From: an uncultured Campylobacter sp.
Lineage (GTDB): Bacteria > Campylobacterota > Campylobacteria > Campylobacterales > Campylobacteraceae
DNA: 20,747 nt
Assembly (NCBI RefSeq): GCF_938045205.1
Contig: NZ_CALIMY010000057.1
Span: 1 to 20,747 of the forward strand
Reading direction: 5' to 3'
The notes under the pieces: generated by a model
Databases searched by the model: none
Told to the model about the DNA's origin: nothing
Seen by the model: only the letters and a program-made list of their open reading frames with translations
Part shown: in pieces, positions 7,951-14,890 of the stretch
Position numbering within the stretch: the stretch's first letter is position 1
Layout of the letters: each line of letters starts with the position of its first letter
Program-made: the position numbers and the translations under genes

Positions 7951-8652
7951 ATGAAAAAAATTGCTTTTATTTTAGCGCTTGCGGCAAGCGTTTCGTTCTG
8001 CGCGGATCAGCTGATAATCGCAGCCGGTGGCGGATACAAAAAGCCCGTCTCGGCCGTGATAGAAAATTTGAAAAAAGAGGGCATGGACGTGGCGGGATCG
8101 TTTGCCAACCTCGGCCAGCTCGTCATTCAATCGCGCGAGAATAAAATTTCATTCATCGTGGGCGACGAGGCGTTTTTGAAAAAAAGCGATCTAAATATCA
8201 CTAAATTTGAACGCATCGGCCGCGGCACGCTCGTTTTGGTGACGCCAAAAAATATCAAAATACAGGGTGTCTCAGAGATCGTAAAGTTCGATAAGATCGC
8301 GATGCCCGATCCTAAAAAGGCGATTTACGGTATCAGGACGAACGAGTTTTTACAAAACGCCAAGATGGATGGAGTAAAAGATAAAATTTTAGCCGTCGCG
8401 GGCGTGCCGCAGGTGGTCGCTTATGTCATCAACGGTGAGGTGCAGGCGGGCTTTATCAACAGCACCGAAGCGGTCGCCAAAAAAGATGAGTTCGGCTCGA
8501 TCATCTACATCGACGAGAGCCTCTATAGCCCCGCATACATCGGCATTGCAAGGCTTAGCGCATGCAGCGATGAGGCGCTTTGCGAAAAGGTGATGGAGGA
8601 GTTTAAGTCGGATCGCTCAAAAGAGATTTTTTCAAAATTCGGTCTTAAATGA
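7951..8652 (+). CDS. modA: Periplasmic ModA-like substrate-binding protein, divergent
   Basis: A 233-residue secreted protein with signal peptide MKKIAFILALAASVSFCA and then the beta-strand/loop LIIAAGGGYKKPV typical of a ModA-type type II periplasmic binding protein. DPKKAIYG (about 120-127) corresponds to the ModA ADP-K-P region, and GEVQAGFINSTEA to the DVGIVY-like strand. The serine residues that ModA uses for the oxyanion (AASS near the start, SSG in the second loop) read as AAGGG and FANLG here, so the ligand may not be molybdate. The stop overlaps the next start (ATGA), so the pair is translationally coupled. ModD upstream supports a molybdenum or related oxyanion role. The exact substrate is unresolved. 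Confidence 0.65.
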   Translation: MKKIAFILALAASVSFCADQLIIAAGGGYKKPVSAVIENLKKEGMDVAGSFANLGQLVIQSRENKISFIVGDEAFLKKSDLNITKFERIGRGTLVLVTPKNIKIQGVSEIVKFDKIAMPDPKKAIYGIRTNEFLQNAKMDGVKDKILAVAGVPQVVAYVINGEVQAGFINSTEAVAKKDEFGSIIYIDESLYSPAYIGIARLSACSDEALCEKVMEEFKSDRSKEIFSKFGLK

Positions 8653-9317
8653 GCGATATCGCTTGGATCGCGCATCCTTTGATACTAAGCACCAAAGCCC
8701 TATTTTGCAGCTTTTTGCTGCTGATTTCAATAGGGCTGGCAATTGCGTATTTTTTGGCTTTCAGCAAAGCCAAATTTAAAAAGATCGTCGAAATTTTAGT
8801 AATTTTTCCGCTCATCTTCCCGCCGATCGCGACGGGATTTTTGCTTCTTTACATCTTCGGAAAGAGCGGGTTTATCGGCTCTGCGTTAAATTTAGACATC
8901 GTTTTTAACTTTTCTTCATTGGTAATCGCCGCATTTTTAGTGGGGTTGCCGCTGTTTGTAAAGCCCGTGTGTGCGAGCTTTGAGCTCTTTCCGAAGAGCC
9001 TAATCGAAGCCGCGCAAATTTTGGGCAAAAACAGAGCTCAAATTTTCCTCTTCGTAATCCTTCCAAGCTCGCTTAAAACGCTCGGCTCCGCGCTTATTTT
9101 AGCACTCTCGCGCGGGCTTGGCGAAGTGGGTATCACGCTGATGCTGGGCGGAAATATCGTGGGTAAAACCGACACGCTAGGCCTTGCAATCTACAACGCC
9201 GTATATGACGGCGAGAACGAGCGGGCGCTGATTTTAAGCGTTTTGCTCGTGATTTTCAGCTTGATTTTATTTTATGCGATAAATCTTTTGGATAAAAAGC
9301 GAAATTTGTCTAATTGA
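8649..9317 (+). CDS. modB: ModB-like ABC transporter permease
   Basis: A 222-residue integral membrane protein with about five hydrophobic segments (roughly residues 17-38, 45-70, 88-106, 130-160 and 192-214). It has the cytoplasmic EAA loop (EAAQILGKNRAQIFLFVILP), which docks to the ATPase in oxyanion-type importers. SRGLGEVGITLMLGGN is characteristic of ModB/CysT permeases. The ATG overlaps the stop of the binding-protein gene by 4 bp. No ModC ATPase follows: the next gene is sodC with its own promoter. The transporter must therefore use an ATPase encoded elsewhere, or be incomplete. Confidence 0.8.
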   Translation: MSDIAWIAHPLILSTKALFCSFLLLISIGLAIAYFLAFSKAKFKKIVEILVIFPLIFPPIATGFLLLYIFGKSGFIGSALNLDIVFNFSSLVIAAFLVGLPLFVKPVCASFELFPKSLIEAAQILGKNRAQIFLFVILPSSLKTLGSALILALSRGLGEVGITLMLGGNIVGKTDTLGLAIYNAVYDGENERALILSVLLVIFSLILFYAINLLDKKRNLSN

Positions 9318-9345
9318 AAAAAATTATTTTTAAGTATTTTTTTGA

Positions 9346-9351
9346 TAGAAT
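9346..9351 (+). promoter_or_regulatory. Candidate -10 box for sodC
   Basis: TAGAAT after a long T-run (TATTTTTTTGA), 31 bp from the sodC ATG, immediately after the permease stop. The AAAGGA ribosome site lies at 9371-9376. Confidence 0.55.
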
Positions 9352-9382
9352 TGCAAACGCATTTCATTTTAAAGGATTTATC

Positions 9383-9928
9383 ATGAAGAAATTTCTAATT
9401 TCATCAATTTTAGTCGCAAGCGCCTTGATCGCTCACGAGCACGGCGATATGCAAAATTTCGACCCTAAGACCGGCAAGCACCTTGTCATCGCGATGGAGC
9501 AGCTAGGCGAGAAGGGCAATGTAGCCGTCGGCGAGGTCGTAGCGGTCGAGACGAACTACGGCGTGGCGTTTTTCCCGAATTTAAAAGGTCTTGCTAGCGG
9601 CGCGCACGGCTTTCATGTGCATCAAAATGCCGACTGCGGCGCAAATGAGAAGGGCTTAGGCATGAAAGCGGGCGGCCACTGGGATCCAAGCGATACCAAA
9701 AAGCACTCGTTTGCTTGGGATGATAGCGGCCACAAGGGCGATCTGCCTGCGCTTTTCGTCGATGCCGAGGGCAATGCGGTCTATCCGGTGCTAGCTCCGA
9801 AGATCAAAAGCTTAGATGAGCTAAAAGGCCACTCGCTAATGGTTCACGTAGGCGGCGATAACCACAGCGATCATCCGAAGCCGCTTGGCGGCGGCGGCGC
9901 TAGAATGGTCTGCGGCGTTATAAAATAA
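9383..9928 (+). CDS. sodC: Periplasmic Cu/Zn superoxide dismutase
   Basis: SodC dismutates superoxide in the periplasm. The 181-residue protein starts with a signal peptide ending ALIA-HEHG and carries every metal ligand. HGFHVH (H78, H80) and H155 bind copper. H99 in GGHWDPSD bridges, and H108, H117 and D120 bind zinc. C85 and C177 form the conserved disulfide, and GGGARMVCGVI is the family C-terminal signature. The ATG at 9383 was chosen over a TTG at 9314 because only it has a ribosome site (AAAGGA), a proper signal peptide and an upstream -10 box. It is followed by a strong hairpin, so it is probably monocistronic. Confidence 0.96.
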   Translation: MKKFLISSILVASALIAHEHGDMQNFDPKTGKHLVIAMEQLGEKGNVAVGEVVAVETNYGVAFFPNLKGLASGAHGFHVHQNADCGANEKGLGMKAGGHWDPSDTKKHSFAWDDSGHKGDLPALFVDAEGNAVYPVLAPKIKSLDELKGHSLMVHVGGDNHSDHPKPLGGGGARMVCGVIK

Positions 9929-9934
9929 GCTTCG

Positions 9935-9961
9935 TTGCGGATGAAATTTAATCATCCGCAA
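9935..9961 (+). terminator. Hairpin downstream of sodC
   Basis: Perfect 10-bp stem TTGCGGATGA / TCATCCGCAA with a 7-nt loop AATTTAA, starting 7 bp after the sodC stop. There is no T-run behind it, so it is either an atypical terminator or a 3'-stabilising stem. The loop is the same 7-nt word as in the hairpin at 17948-17966. Confidence 0.6.
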
Positions 9962-10330
9962 TCTCTAAATTTAGCAGCCCTGCGGTTTAAATTTACGCGA
10001 TGAAATTTCGCCGTCCGCAGCGCAGAGATACGCCCGCTCTGCCGTTAAATTTATGCATGGCGGGCTTTTAATACAATCTATTCAGCGCGAAATTTATGTT
10101 AAATTTACGCGCTGCACACCTCTTACCTTCCGCTTAAAATTTTAAAATTTAGCCTTGTTTGTGCGCATTGCGCTTCCGCTTTGTTTTTGTCGCAGAGGCG
10201 TAAAATTTTCTAAATTTAAATCAAAGCTTTAAATTTACGACGCCGAGCTATTTTGACGGCGTGAGCTTCATTTAACTTTTTCTTCACGACTTTTTCCTAC
10301 AATCACGCCAACTTTCGCAAAGGAGAGAGA
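9962..10330. repeat. RAATTY-rich intergenic array between sodC and the DUF1104 gene
   Basis: No gene seen. About a dozen AAATTT words lie between 9943 and 10240, mostly in the contexts TTAAATTTACG or GAAATTTATG. The last 70 bp hold the DUF1104 promoter region, including CTTTTTC repeated 14 bp apart (10276-10282 and 10290-10296), a possible tandem site for an OmpR-type regulator. Confidence 0.55.
10298..10303 (+). promoter_or_regulatory. Candidate -10 box for the DUF1104 gene
   Basis: TACAAT after a T-rich run, 27 bp from the ATG at 10331, with an AAAGGAGAGA ribosome site. The direct CTTTTTC repeats lie immediately upstream. Confidence 0.5.
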
Positions 10331-10864
10331 ATGAAAAAGATTGTTTTAGCAAGCGTTTTAGTCGCGGGCGTGCTGTTCGCCGCAGATTTTCAAAATAGCA
10401 CTCCCGAGCAGATCAATGCTGTAGTCGCGGGCGCCGACGCCAAGAGCTTAAGCGAAGCGGCGTTTGAGATCGATAAGCGCGCGGGCGAGCTAAGAGCGCA
10501 GGCAAGGGATCTCAAGCGCGGATTTAAGACGGAGTTTAAAAAGAAGCTGGACGCTATGAGCGTCGAGGATCGCGAGAAATTCCTAGACGAGTTTAGAAAA
10601 AACTATAACGCTCAGGCGGGCAAGCTAAGCGTCGAGCAGGCGGATAGGCTGGATATAGAGCTCAAAGACCGCGGCAATTTCGGCAAATTTAAAAGGCCTG
10701 CTTGCGGGTTCGGTCCGCACAGATCGCAGATGGCACCCGGCGAGTGCGGTCATATGCCGCCTAAAGGAATGCGCGACGGCATGGGCCAAGCAATGCCGCC
10801 AAGAGGCGAGATGCCGTGCAATCAAAACGCGGGCGCCGCTGTGTGCCCTATGACGCAGCAATAG
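10331..10864 (+). CDS. DUF1104-type periplasmic protein with Cys/His/Met-rich tail
   Basis: A 177-residue protein with signal peptide MKKIVLASVLVAGVLFAA, followed by FQNSTPEQINAVVAG, which I recognise as the start of the DUF1104 family of Campylobacter and Helicobacter periplasmic proteins. The middle (about 40-115) is strongly helical and charged. From about 123 on, the tail is rich in Cys, His, Met, Pro and Gly (CGFGPHRSQM, CGHMPPKGM, CNQ, CPM) with four cysteines, suggesting metal binding or thiol chemistry. The helical plan resembles CpxP/Spy chaperones in general outline only. A two-component system follows after a terminator; it may sense or control this protein, which is inference. Confidence 0.75.
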   Translation: MKKIVLASVLVAGVLFAADFQNSTPEQINAVVAGADAKSLSEAAFEIDKRAGELRAQARDLKRGFKTEFKKKLDAMSVEDREKFLDEFRKNYNAQAGKLSVEQADRLDIELKDRGNFGKFKRPACGFGPHRSQMAPGECGHMPPKGMRDGMGQAMPPRGEMPCNQNAGAAVCPMTQQ

Positions 10865-10887
10865 CTGCCCGCGCGCAAGCTACGTAG

Positions 10888-10914
10888 TTCCGCGCAGCAT
10901 TTGCGCGGAATTTT
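10888..10914 (+). terminator. Rho-independent terminator after the DUF1104 gene
   Basis: Perfect 9-bp stem TTCCGCGCA / TGCGCGGAA, loop GCATT, followed by TTTTACTTTA. It begins 23 bp after the stop codon. It separates the DUF1104 transcript from the two-component genes. Confidence 0.85.
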
Positions 10915-11346
10915 ACTTTATCAAATCGCGGCGTAGAAATTTTAAAATTTAGCTTTGAAGCTTATGCGGCATAGCACCGATGAAATTTCGCAAAATTTTA
11001 TCGGTGCAGGCAAGGTTTTGAAATTCTACGCGGCGAAATTTTAGGACGTGAAATTTTAAAATTTCGTAGCGGCGGAATTTTAAAGCCCAGTGTTTTGCCT
11101 GTAAATTTTAAAATTCCGCGGCGTGAAAATTTAATATCGTAAAATTTTAGCCTCTTGCGCTGCTCGGCGTGCCTCGCGAACAACAATACTAGGGAGCAAT
11201 CTTATAAGCCTAAATTTAGTAAGCATACTTTTGAGCCAAGACGCACTGTTTCGCTGCGATAAAATTTGCCGTGAAATTTCGCAATTAAATTTTACGTGGA
11301 ATTTCACAGGGTATAATTTCAAAAATTCTACGCAAGGAGGCGGGCT
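10915..11346. repeat. Densest RAATTY array, between the DUF1104 gene and the response regulator
   Basis: Eleven RAATTY hexamers (AAATTT, GAATTT, AAATTC) lie between 10983 and 11147, spaced by GC-rich words such as GCGGCG and GTAGCGGCG. No gene is credible: the short open frames are translations of the repeats. The region from about 11150 to 11230 is less repetitive and unexplained. The right end carries the promoter of the regulator gene. Confidence 0.65.
11312..11317 (+). promoter_or_regulatory. Candidate -10 box for the two-component operon
   Basis: Consensus TATAAT, 29 bp from the ATG at 11347, with an AAGGAGG ribosome site between. This is the best -10 match in the window. Confidence 0.65.
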
Positions 11347-12009
11347 ATGGCAAGGGTTTTGATCGTCGAGGACGAGGGAATGCTGCTAGATATGATGTGC
11401 ACCTACATGCGCAGCGCGGGGCACGAGGTAAGCGGCAGTAAAAGCTACGACGAGGCGCTTTCATTAGCATACGAAAAGAGCTTCGATCTGTGGATCTTCG
11501 ACGTCAAAATCATCGGTGGCAACGGCTTTGCGCTACTTCGCGAGCTGCGCGAGGCTGGGCGCGGAGCACCGTGCATTTTCACGACGTCGCTAAATACTCT
11601 GCAAGACGTCGAAAGCGGCTTTGGAAGCGGTTGCGACGACTATCTCAAAAAGCCCTTCGAGCTAAAAGAGCTAGCCCTGCGCGCGGATAATCTACTAAAG
11701 CGCACCTTCGTCCATAACGCCGCCCTGCGCGAAGATATCGGCGGAGGTTTTAGCTTCGATATGGCTCAGCACGCGCTTTATCGCGACGGAAGAGCCGTGC
11801 CGATGCCGCAGAAGCAGGCGCGGCTTCTTGCTCTGCTTCTGAAAAACCGCGATAAGTTCCTTAGCAAAGATGAAATTTTCGCTGCGCTGTGGGACTACGA
11901 CGAGAGTCCGAGCGAGCTTAGCCTGCGCGTTTATATCGCGGAGCTGCGAAAAATTTTAGGCAAAGATCGCATCATAAACGCCTCCAAGCTCGGCTACAAA
12001 TATATCTAG
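11347..12009 (+). CDS. OmpR/PhoB-family response regulator
   Basis: A 220-residue regulator. The receiver domain (about 1-120) has the acidic pair in VEDE (8-10), the phosphorylated D52 in FDVKIIGG, the switch threonine in FTTS and the conserved lysine in LKKPFE. A winged-helix DNA-binding domain (about 130-220) ends in LRVYIAELRKILG and the GYKYI wing. Phosphorylation by the kinase encoded next to it would control promoter binding. Its ATG has a strong ribosome site and its own -10 box. The kinase starts 9 bp after the stop. The target genes are unknown; the DUF1104 gene upstream is a candidate. Confidence 0.93.
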   Translation: MARVLIVEDEGMLLDMMCTYMRSAGHEVSGSKSYDEALSLAYEKSFDLWIFDVKIIGGNGFALLRELREAGRGAPCIFTTSLNTLQDVESGFGSGCDDYLKKPFELKELALRADNLLKRTFVHNAALREDIGGGFSFDMAQHALYRDGRAVPMPQKQARLLALLLKNRDKFLSKDEIFAALWDYDESPSELSLRVYIAELRKILGKDRIINASKLGYKYI

Positions 12010-12018
12010 GAGCGCGCC

Positions 12019-13125
12019 GTGTCCAAAATGCGTCAAATTTTACCGATTTTTTTACTCTACACTCTTACTAGCGTCCTGTTTTTAGCGCTGGTAAGCAGCA
12101 TATTTTACGAGCGGGAGAAGTTTTTTATCGCGGATCGCGATGCCTTTGCGATCAGAGATTTCAAGCACGGCTTAGAGGCTAAGCTAGCGCGCGGCGGGCG
12201 CCTAAACGAGGGCGATTTCGACGCTATGCAGGCATACGCGGCGGATCTGAATAGCAGCGATGAGATCGCGCGGGATTTTGAGCCAAAGGATGACGCACCG
12301 CGCGTGTATATGGAGGGGTCTAACAGGATAGAGCAGTTTAATCTCACCGGCAAGGACGGCACGGAGTATTACGTGGCGATCAAAACGGAGGCGCTTGAGG
12401 GCAAGCTAGCGGCGCTGAAGCTTAAAATTTTAGCCGCGAGCGCGCTTGTTTTGGCGCTTATTTTGCTGATCGCGTATTTTATCATCCGCCTTTCGCTACG
12501 CCCGCTTTACGAAAAGATCGAGTTTCTAAACGGCTTCATCCGAGACACGACGCACGAGATAAAAACCCCGCTTAGCGTGATTTTGATGAGTATCGAGCTT
12601 TTTGAAACCGAACCGAAAAAATATCTGGGCAATATCAAGACGGGCGCAAATACGATAAACGCGCTGTTTGAAGACCTAACCGCGCTAAGCTTAAACAAAA
12701 GCGGCAGTGGGCGAGAGGTAAATTTAAGCAAGCTGCTGCAAAGCCGCATAGAGTATTTCGACATCTCTGCTGAGCAAAAGCACATAAATCTACGCGCCGA
12801 TCTGCGTCCGGCGGCCTTTTGTGCGGATGAGTTTAAGCTGCGAAAAATCATCGACAATCTGCTTGGCAATGCGATAAAATATTGCGATGAGCTCGGCTGC
12901 GTCGAGGTGAGCCTGCGCGAGTGCTCGCTTCGCATCAAAAACAGCGGCGCTGGCATCGCGCAGCAAAATTTGCCGCATATTTTCGAGCTTTACACCCGCT
13001 TTGATCAGCGCAACGGCGGCTTTGGCATCGGGCTTTTTATCGTGAAAAAATACTGCGACGAGCTCGGGCTTAAAATTTCATGCAGAAGCAAGCCGGGCGA
13101 GACGGAGTTTCGGCTGGAATTTTAA
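12019..13125 (+). CDS. Membrane sensor histidine kinase
   Basis: A 368-residue sensor kinase. Transmembrane segment 1 is at about 7-29, a periplasmic sensor region of about 100 residues follows, and transmembrane segment 2 is at about 134-157. The H-box DTTHEIKTPLS has the phosphorylated H179. The ATPase domain shows the N-box (LLGNAIKY, N284), KNSGAGI as the G1 box and GGFGIGL as the G2 box. The periplasmic region is acidic, has no cysteines and does not resemble a sensor domain I know. The start is a GTG at 12019, supported by AGGAG six bases upstream; an ATG at 12028 is the alternative. It is co-transcribed with the response regulator. The signal is unknown. Confidence 0.93.
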   Translation: MSKMRQILPIFLLYTLTSVLFLALVSSIFYEREKFFIADRDAFAIRDFKHGLEAKLARGGRLNEGDFDAMQAYAADLNSSDEIARDFEPKDDAPRVYMEGSNRIEQFNLTGKDGTEYYVAIKTEALEGKLAALKLKILAASALVLALILLIAYFIIRLSLRPLYEKIEFLNGFIRDTTHEIKTPLSVILMSIELFETEPKKYLGNIKTGANTINALFEDLTALSLNKSGSGREVNLSKLLQSRIEYFDISAEQKHINLRADLRPAAFCADEFKLRKIIDNLLGNAIKYCDELGCVEVSLRECSLRIKNSGAGIAQQNLPHIFELYTRFDQRNGGFGIGLFIVKKYCDELGLKISCRSKPGETEFRLEF

Positions 13126-13881
13126 CTTTTCACAAATGAAATTCTGCGCAAACGAAATTTTAGCAGGCGGGCTTGCTGGGCTTAACCGCGCGGGTTTAAA
13201 TTTAGCTAGCGATTCAGTCCGTAAAATTTGCGCTAGGTTATAATTTGACGGCAAAATTCACGCATGCAATTCGGTCGCGTCCGCAAAATTTTGCCGATCG
13301 GTTTGCAGAATGCGCAGCGAAAATTCTATAAAATTCCGTGAAATTCTATGTGAATGCGGGCAAGATTGCGGCGGCTATGGATAAAATTTGCAGCAGCTTA
13401 GATAAAATCGCGCGCGACAATCGGCAAAATTCCGCGAATTTCGCCCGCGCACCGGTTGGGTTCGCCCTTGCTCTGTTGCTTCATACACACCGTATTCATA
13501 GCTAGTGCAAAAGGCGGTATCGTTTTGGGTTTTGATACTCGAACGGAAGCTATCCCTCCTCCCATTCTTGCCGCTCGGCGAGTTGGCGTGGATTATGCGC
13601 GGATAAATTTTAAAATTTAGATAAGCTCTGTCCTGCCGAAGCGAAGTTTTATTAAAACGGGCGGTGCAGCTATTTTAAGCGCATAGCCGTCCTTCAAAAT
13701 GCACACCGATCTTTTTAAAGCACGCGGCAAATTTTAAAATTTGCGCGGAGGCAAAAGGCAAGCGAGGCAATAGAAGCTAAATTTGAGCGGTGAAGCTAGG
13801 TTTTATCGCTTTAAAATTTGACTTCGTATTTATGTATAAAATCAAATTCTGGGATTTTTGAATAAACTATTAAATTTAACT
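13126..13881. other. Long intergenic region with RAATTY words and an unexplained island
   Basis: About 750 bp without a confident gene. RAATTY words are frequent from 13137 to 13450 and again from 13600 to 13830, whereas 13450-13600 has none. That island holds a 55-codon minus-strand open frame (13398-13565) listed separately. Confidence 0.5.
13398..13565 (-). other. Possible short ORF or remnant, unrecognised
   Basis: A 55-codon frame from an ATG at 13565, containing MNTVCMKQQSKGEPNRCAG, preceded by purine-rich sequence but no clear ribosome site. The opposite strand also has a coding-like stretch (GGIVLGFDTRTE at about 13512-13547) without a start. Either may be a gene remnant, or the DNA may be a repeated element or RNA; I cannot decide. 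Confidence 0.2.
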
Positions 13882-13922
13882 AAATTTGACCCCGCCCGAG
13901 TCAAAATAGGCGGGGCAAATTT
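13882..13922 (-). terminator. Hairpin with AAATTT arms after the asparaginase 3'-end copy
   Basis: AAATTTGACCCCGCC (13882-13896) faces GGCGGGGCAAATTT (13909-13922): a 7-bp GC stem extended by AAATTT on both sides, with a 12-nt loop. In the minus direction it is followed by AGTTAAATTTAATAG. It sits about 55 bp beyond the stop of the pseudogene copy, comparable with the terminator at 16666-16694 behind the intact gene, although the stem sequences differ. Confidence 0.65.
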
Positions 13923-13975
13923 AATCGTTTCTCGCCGAGCGCTTCTCTGCTTTCTGCACTATCTGCTAAAATCAA

Positions 13976-14121
13976 TCATTTCTCGCCTAGCGGCCAGCAG
14001 ACGATCGGTTTGGCTCCAAGTCTTGCTTCGCCGATACATGCCGAGTTTATCTTTCGTCCACGCAAAGCCCGTGTGTCCGTGCTTGTCGATAAAGATGCTG
14101 CCGCTGCCGTCGAGCGCTTTG
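13976..14121 (-). pseudogene. Duplicated 3' end of an isoaspartyl peptidase/asparaginase gene, frameshifted
   Basis: This stretch aligns with the last 151 bp of the intact gene at 16699-16849: 127 of 146 aligned positions are identical by hand count, with a 3-bp in-frame gap and a 2-bp frameshifting gap. The protein match is clear: IDKHGHTGFAWTKDKLGMY is identical. After the 2-bp loss, reading in the corrected frame gives GEARLGAKPIVCWPLGEK and a TGA at the same place as the intact stop. Upstream of 14121 similarity fades within about 30 bp. There is no start codon or signal peptide, so it is a remnant. It is in the same orientation as the intact gene, and the two flank the phosphoesterase and kinase-ligase genes. 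Confidence 0.92.
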
Positions 14122-14211
14122 CCTATCCCTGTATTATGCGAGCGCCTTTGCAAGATATTGCGGCAGGCTACGCTTTAAATCAATGCTGCGGCTGTCCGTG
14201 TTTAGCCAGGA

Positions 14212-14811
14212 TCACAAATATCTTGCCGCGATTTGCTTTTGTCCTAAAATTTGCACGATCTCGTCTAAGCTTAAAATTTTGCCGTGCGAGTCAAAGCCTA
14301 CGTTTAGTATGCGCCCCTCCAGGCTAGAAGCGCGGTCGTGCAAGTGCCCGTGAAGCATAAAAGAGCCTTTCGAGGCGTGGTTGTGCTCCTCCACGGGATA
14401 GTGAAACATACAGATGCTCATACCCGCTTTGCCGTCCTTTATCGCGCCCGCTCCGCCGTCAAAATTTAGCTCCTTGTAGTGTAGGATATCGCTAAAAATA
14501 GGATTTCCGTCGTCTTTTAGCTCGCGTAGCAGCGCTTCTTTGTTTTGGCTGATGAGCGTGTCGTGGTTGCCTAAAATCAGCACATGCGAGCCGTTTAGCC
14601 TACGCGCGACGCTTTTTAGATCCTTTAATTTATTACAAAATGCAAAATCGCCCAGATCATAAACCGTATCCTCGGGCCCCACTACGGCATTCCAGAGCTC
14701 TATTAGCCTTTCATTCATCTCGCCTACGTCATTAAAATCCCTAAATTTAGGGCAGTATTTCATAATATTGGCGTGATAAAAATGCAAATCGGAGGTAAAA
14801 AATATCATCAT
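14212..14811 (-). CDS. Metallophosphoesterase paired with RNA kinase-ligase
   Basis: A 199-residue calcineurin-like phosphoesterase with all the metal-site motifs: SDLHFYH (7-13), LGDFAF (about 53-58), GNHDT (about 81-85), FHYP (about 136-139) and GHLHD (about 155-159). It looks like the small stand-alone phosphoesterases of the COG4186 type, whose substrates are mostly unknown. The start is the ATG at 14811, preceded by AAAGGAAAA; the upstream frame lacks a ribosome site. It lies 79 bp downstream of the kinase-ligase gene on the same strand. In bacterial Pnkp, a phosphoesterase of this superfamily removes 2',3'-cyclic or 3' phosphates between a kinase and a ligase domain, so an RNA end-healing role is a reasonable inference. 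Confidence 0.85.
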   Translation of the reverse strand: MMIFFTSDLHFYHANIMKYCPKFRDFNDVGEMNERLIELWNAVVGPEDTVYDLGDFAFCNKLKDLKSVARRLNGSHVLILGNHDTLISQNKEALLRELKDDGNPIFSDILHYKELNFDGGAGAIKDGKAGMSICMFHYPVEEHNHASKGSFMLHGHLHDRASSLEGRILNVGFDSHGKILSLDEIVQILGQKQIAARYL

Positions 14812-14890
14812 TTTTCCTTTAAGCTTTAATCGCCGCATCAAATTTGAGCTTTACGTAAATTTACACGGCGTCAAATATCCGCGCTAATCG

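Noticed and set aside
9314..9382. Extended N-terminus for SodC from a TTG at 9314
   Set aside because: It would put sequence before a perfect signal peptide, has no ribosome site, and spans the candidate promoter.
10983..11147. CRISPR array
   Set aside because: The repeated word is only 6-8 bp and the spacing is irregular; there are no long identical repeats with equal spacers and no cas genes.
13512..13547. Proteasome-like GIVLGFDTRTE stretch
   Set aside because: Too short, with no start, no continuation of a proteasome fold, and a stop upstream in frame; probably coincidence.
13858..14327. Two plus-strand open frames of about 105 codons
   Set aside because: They are antisense to the asparaginase 3'-end copy and the phosphoesterase tail, without ribosome sites.
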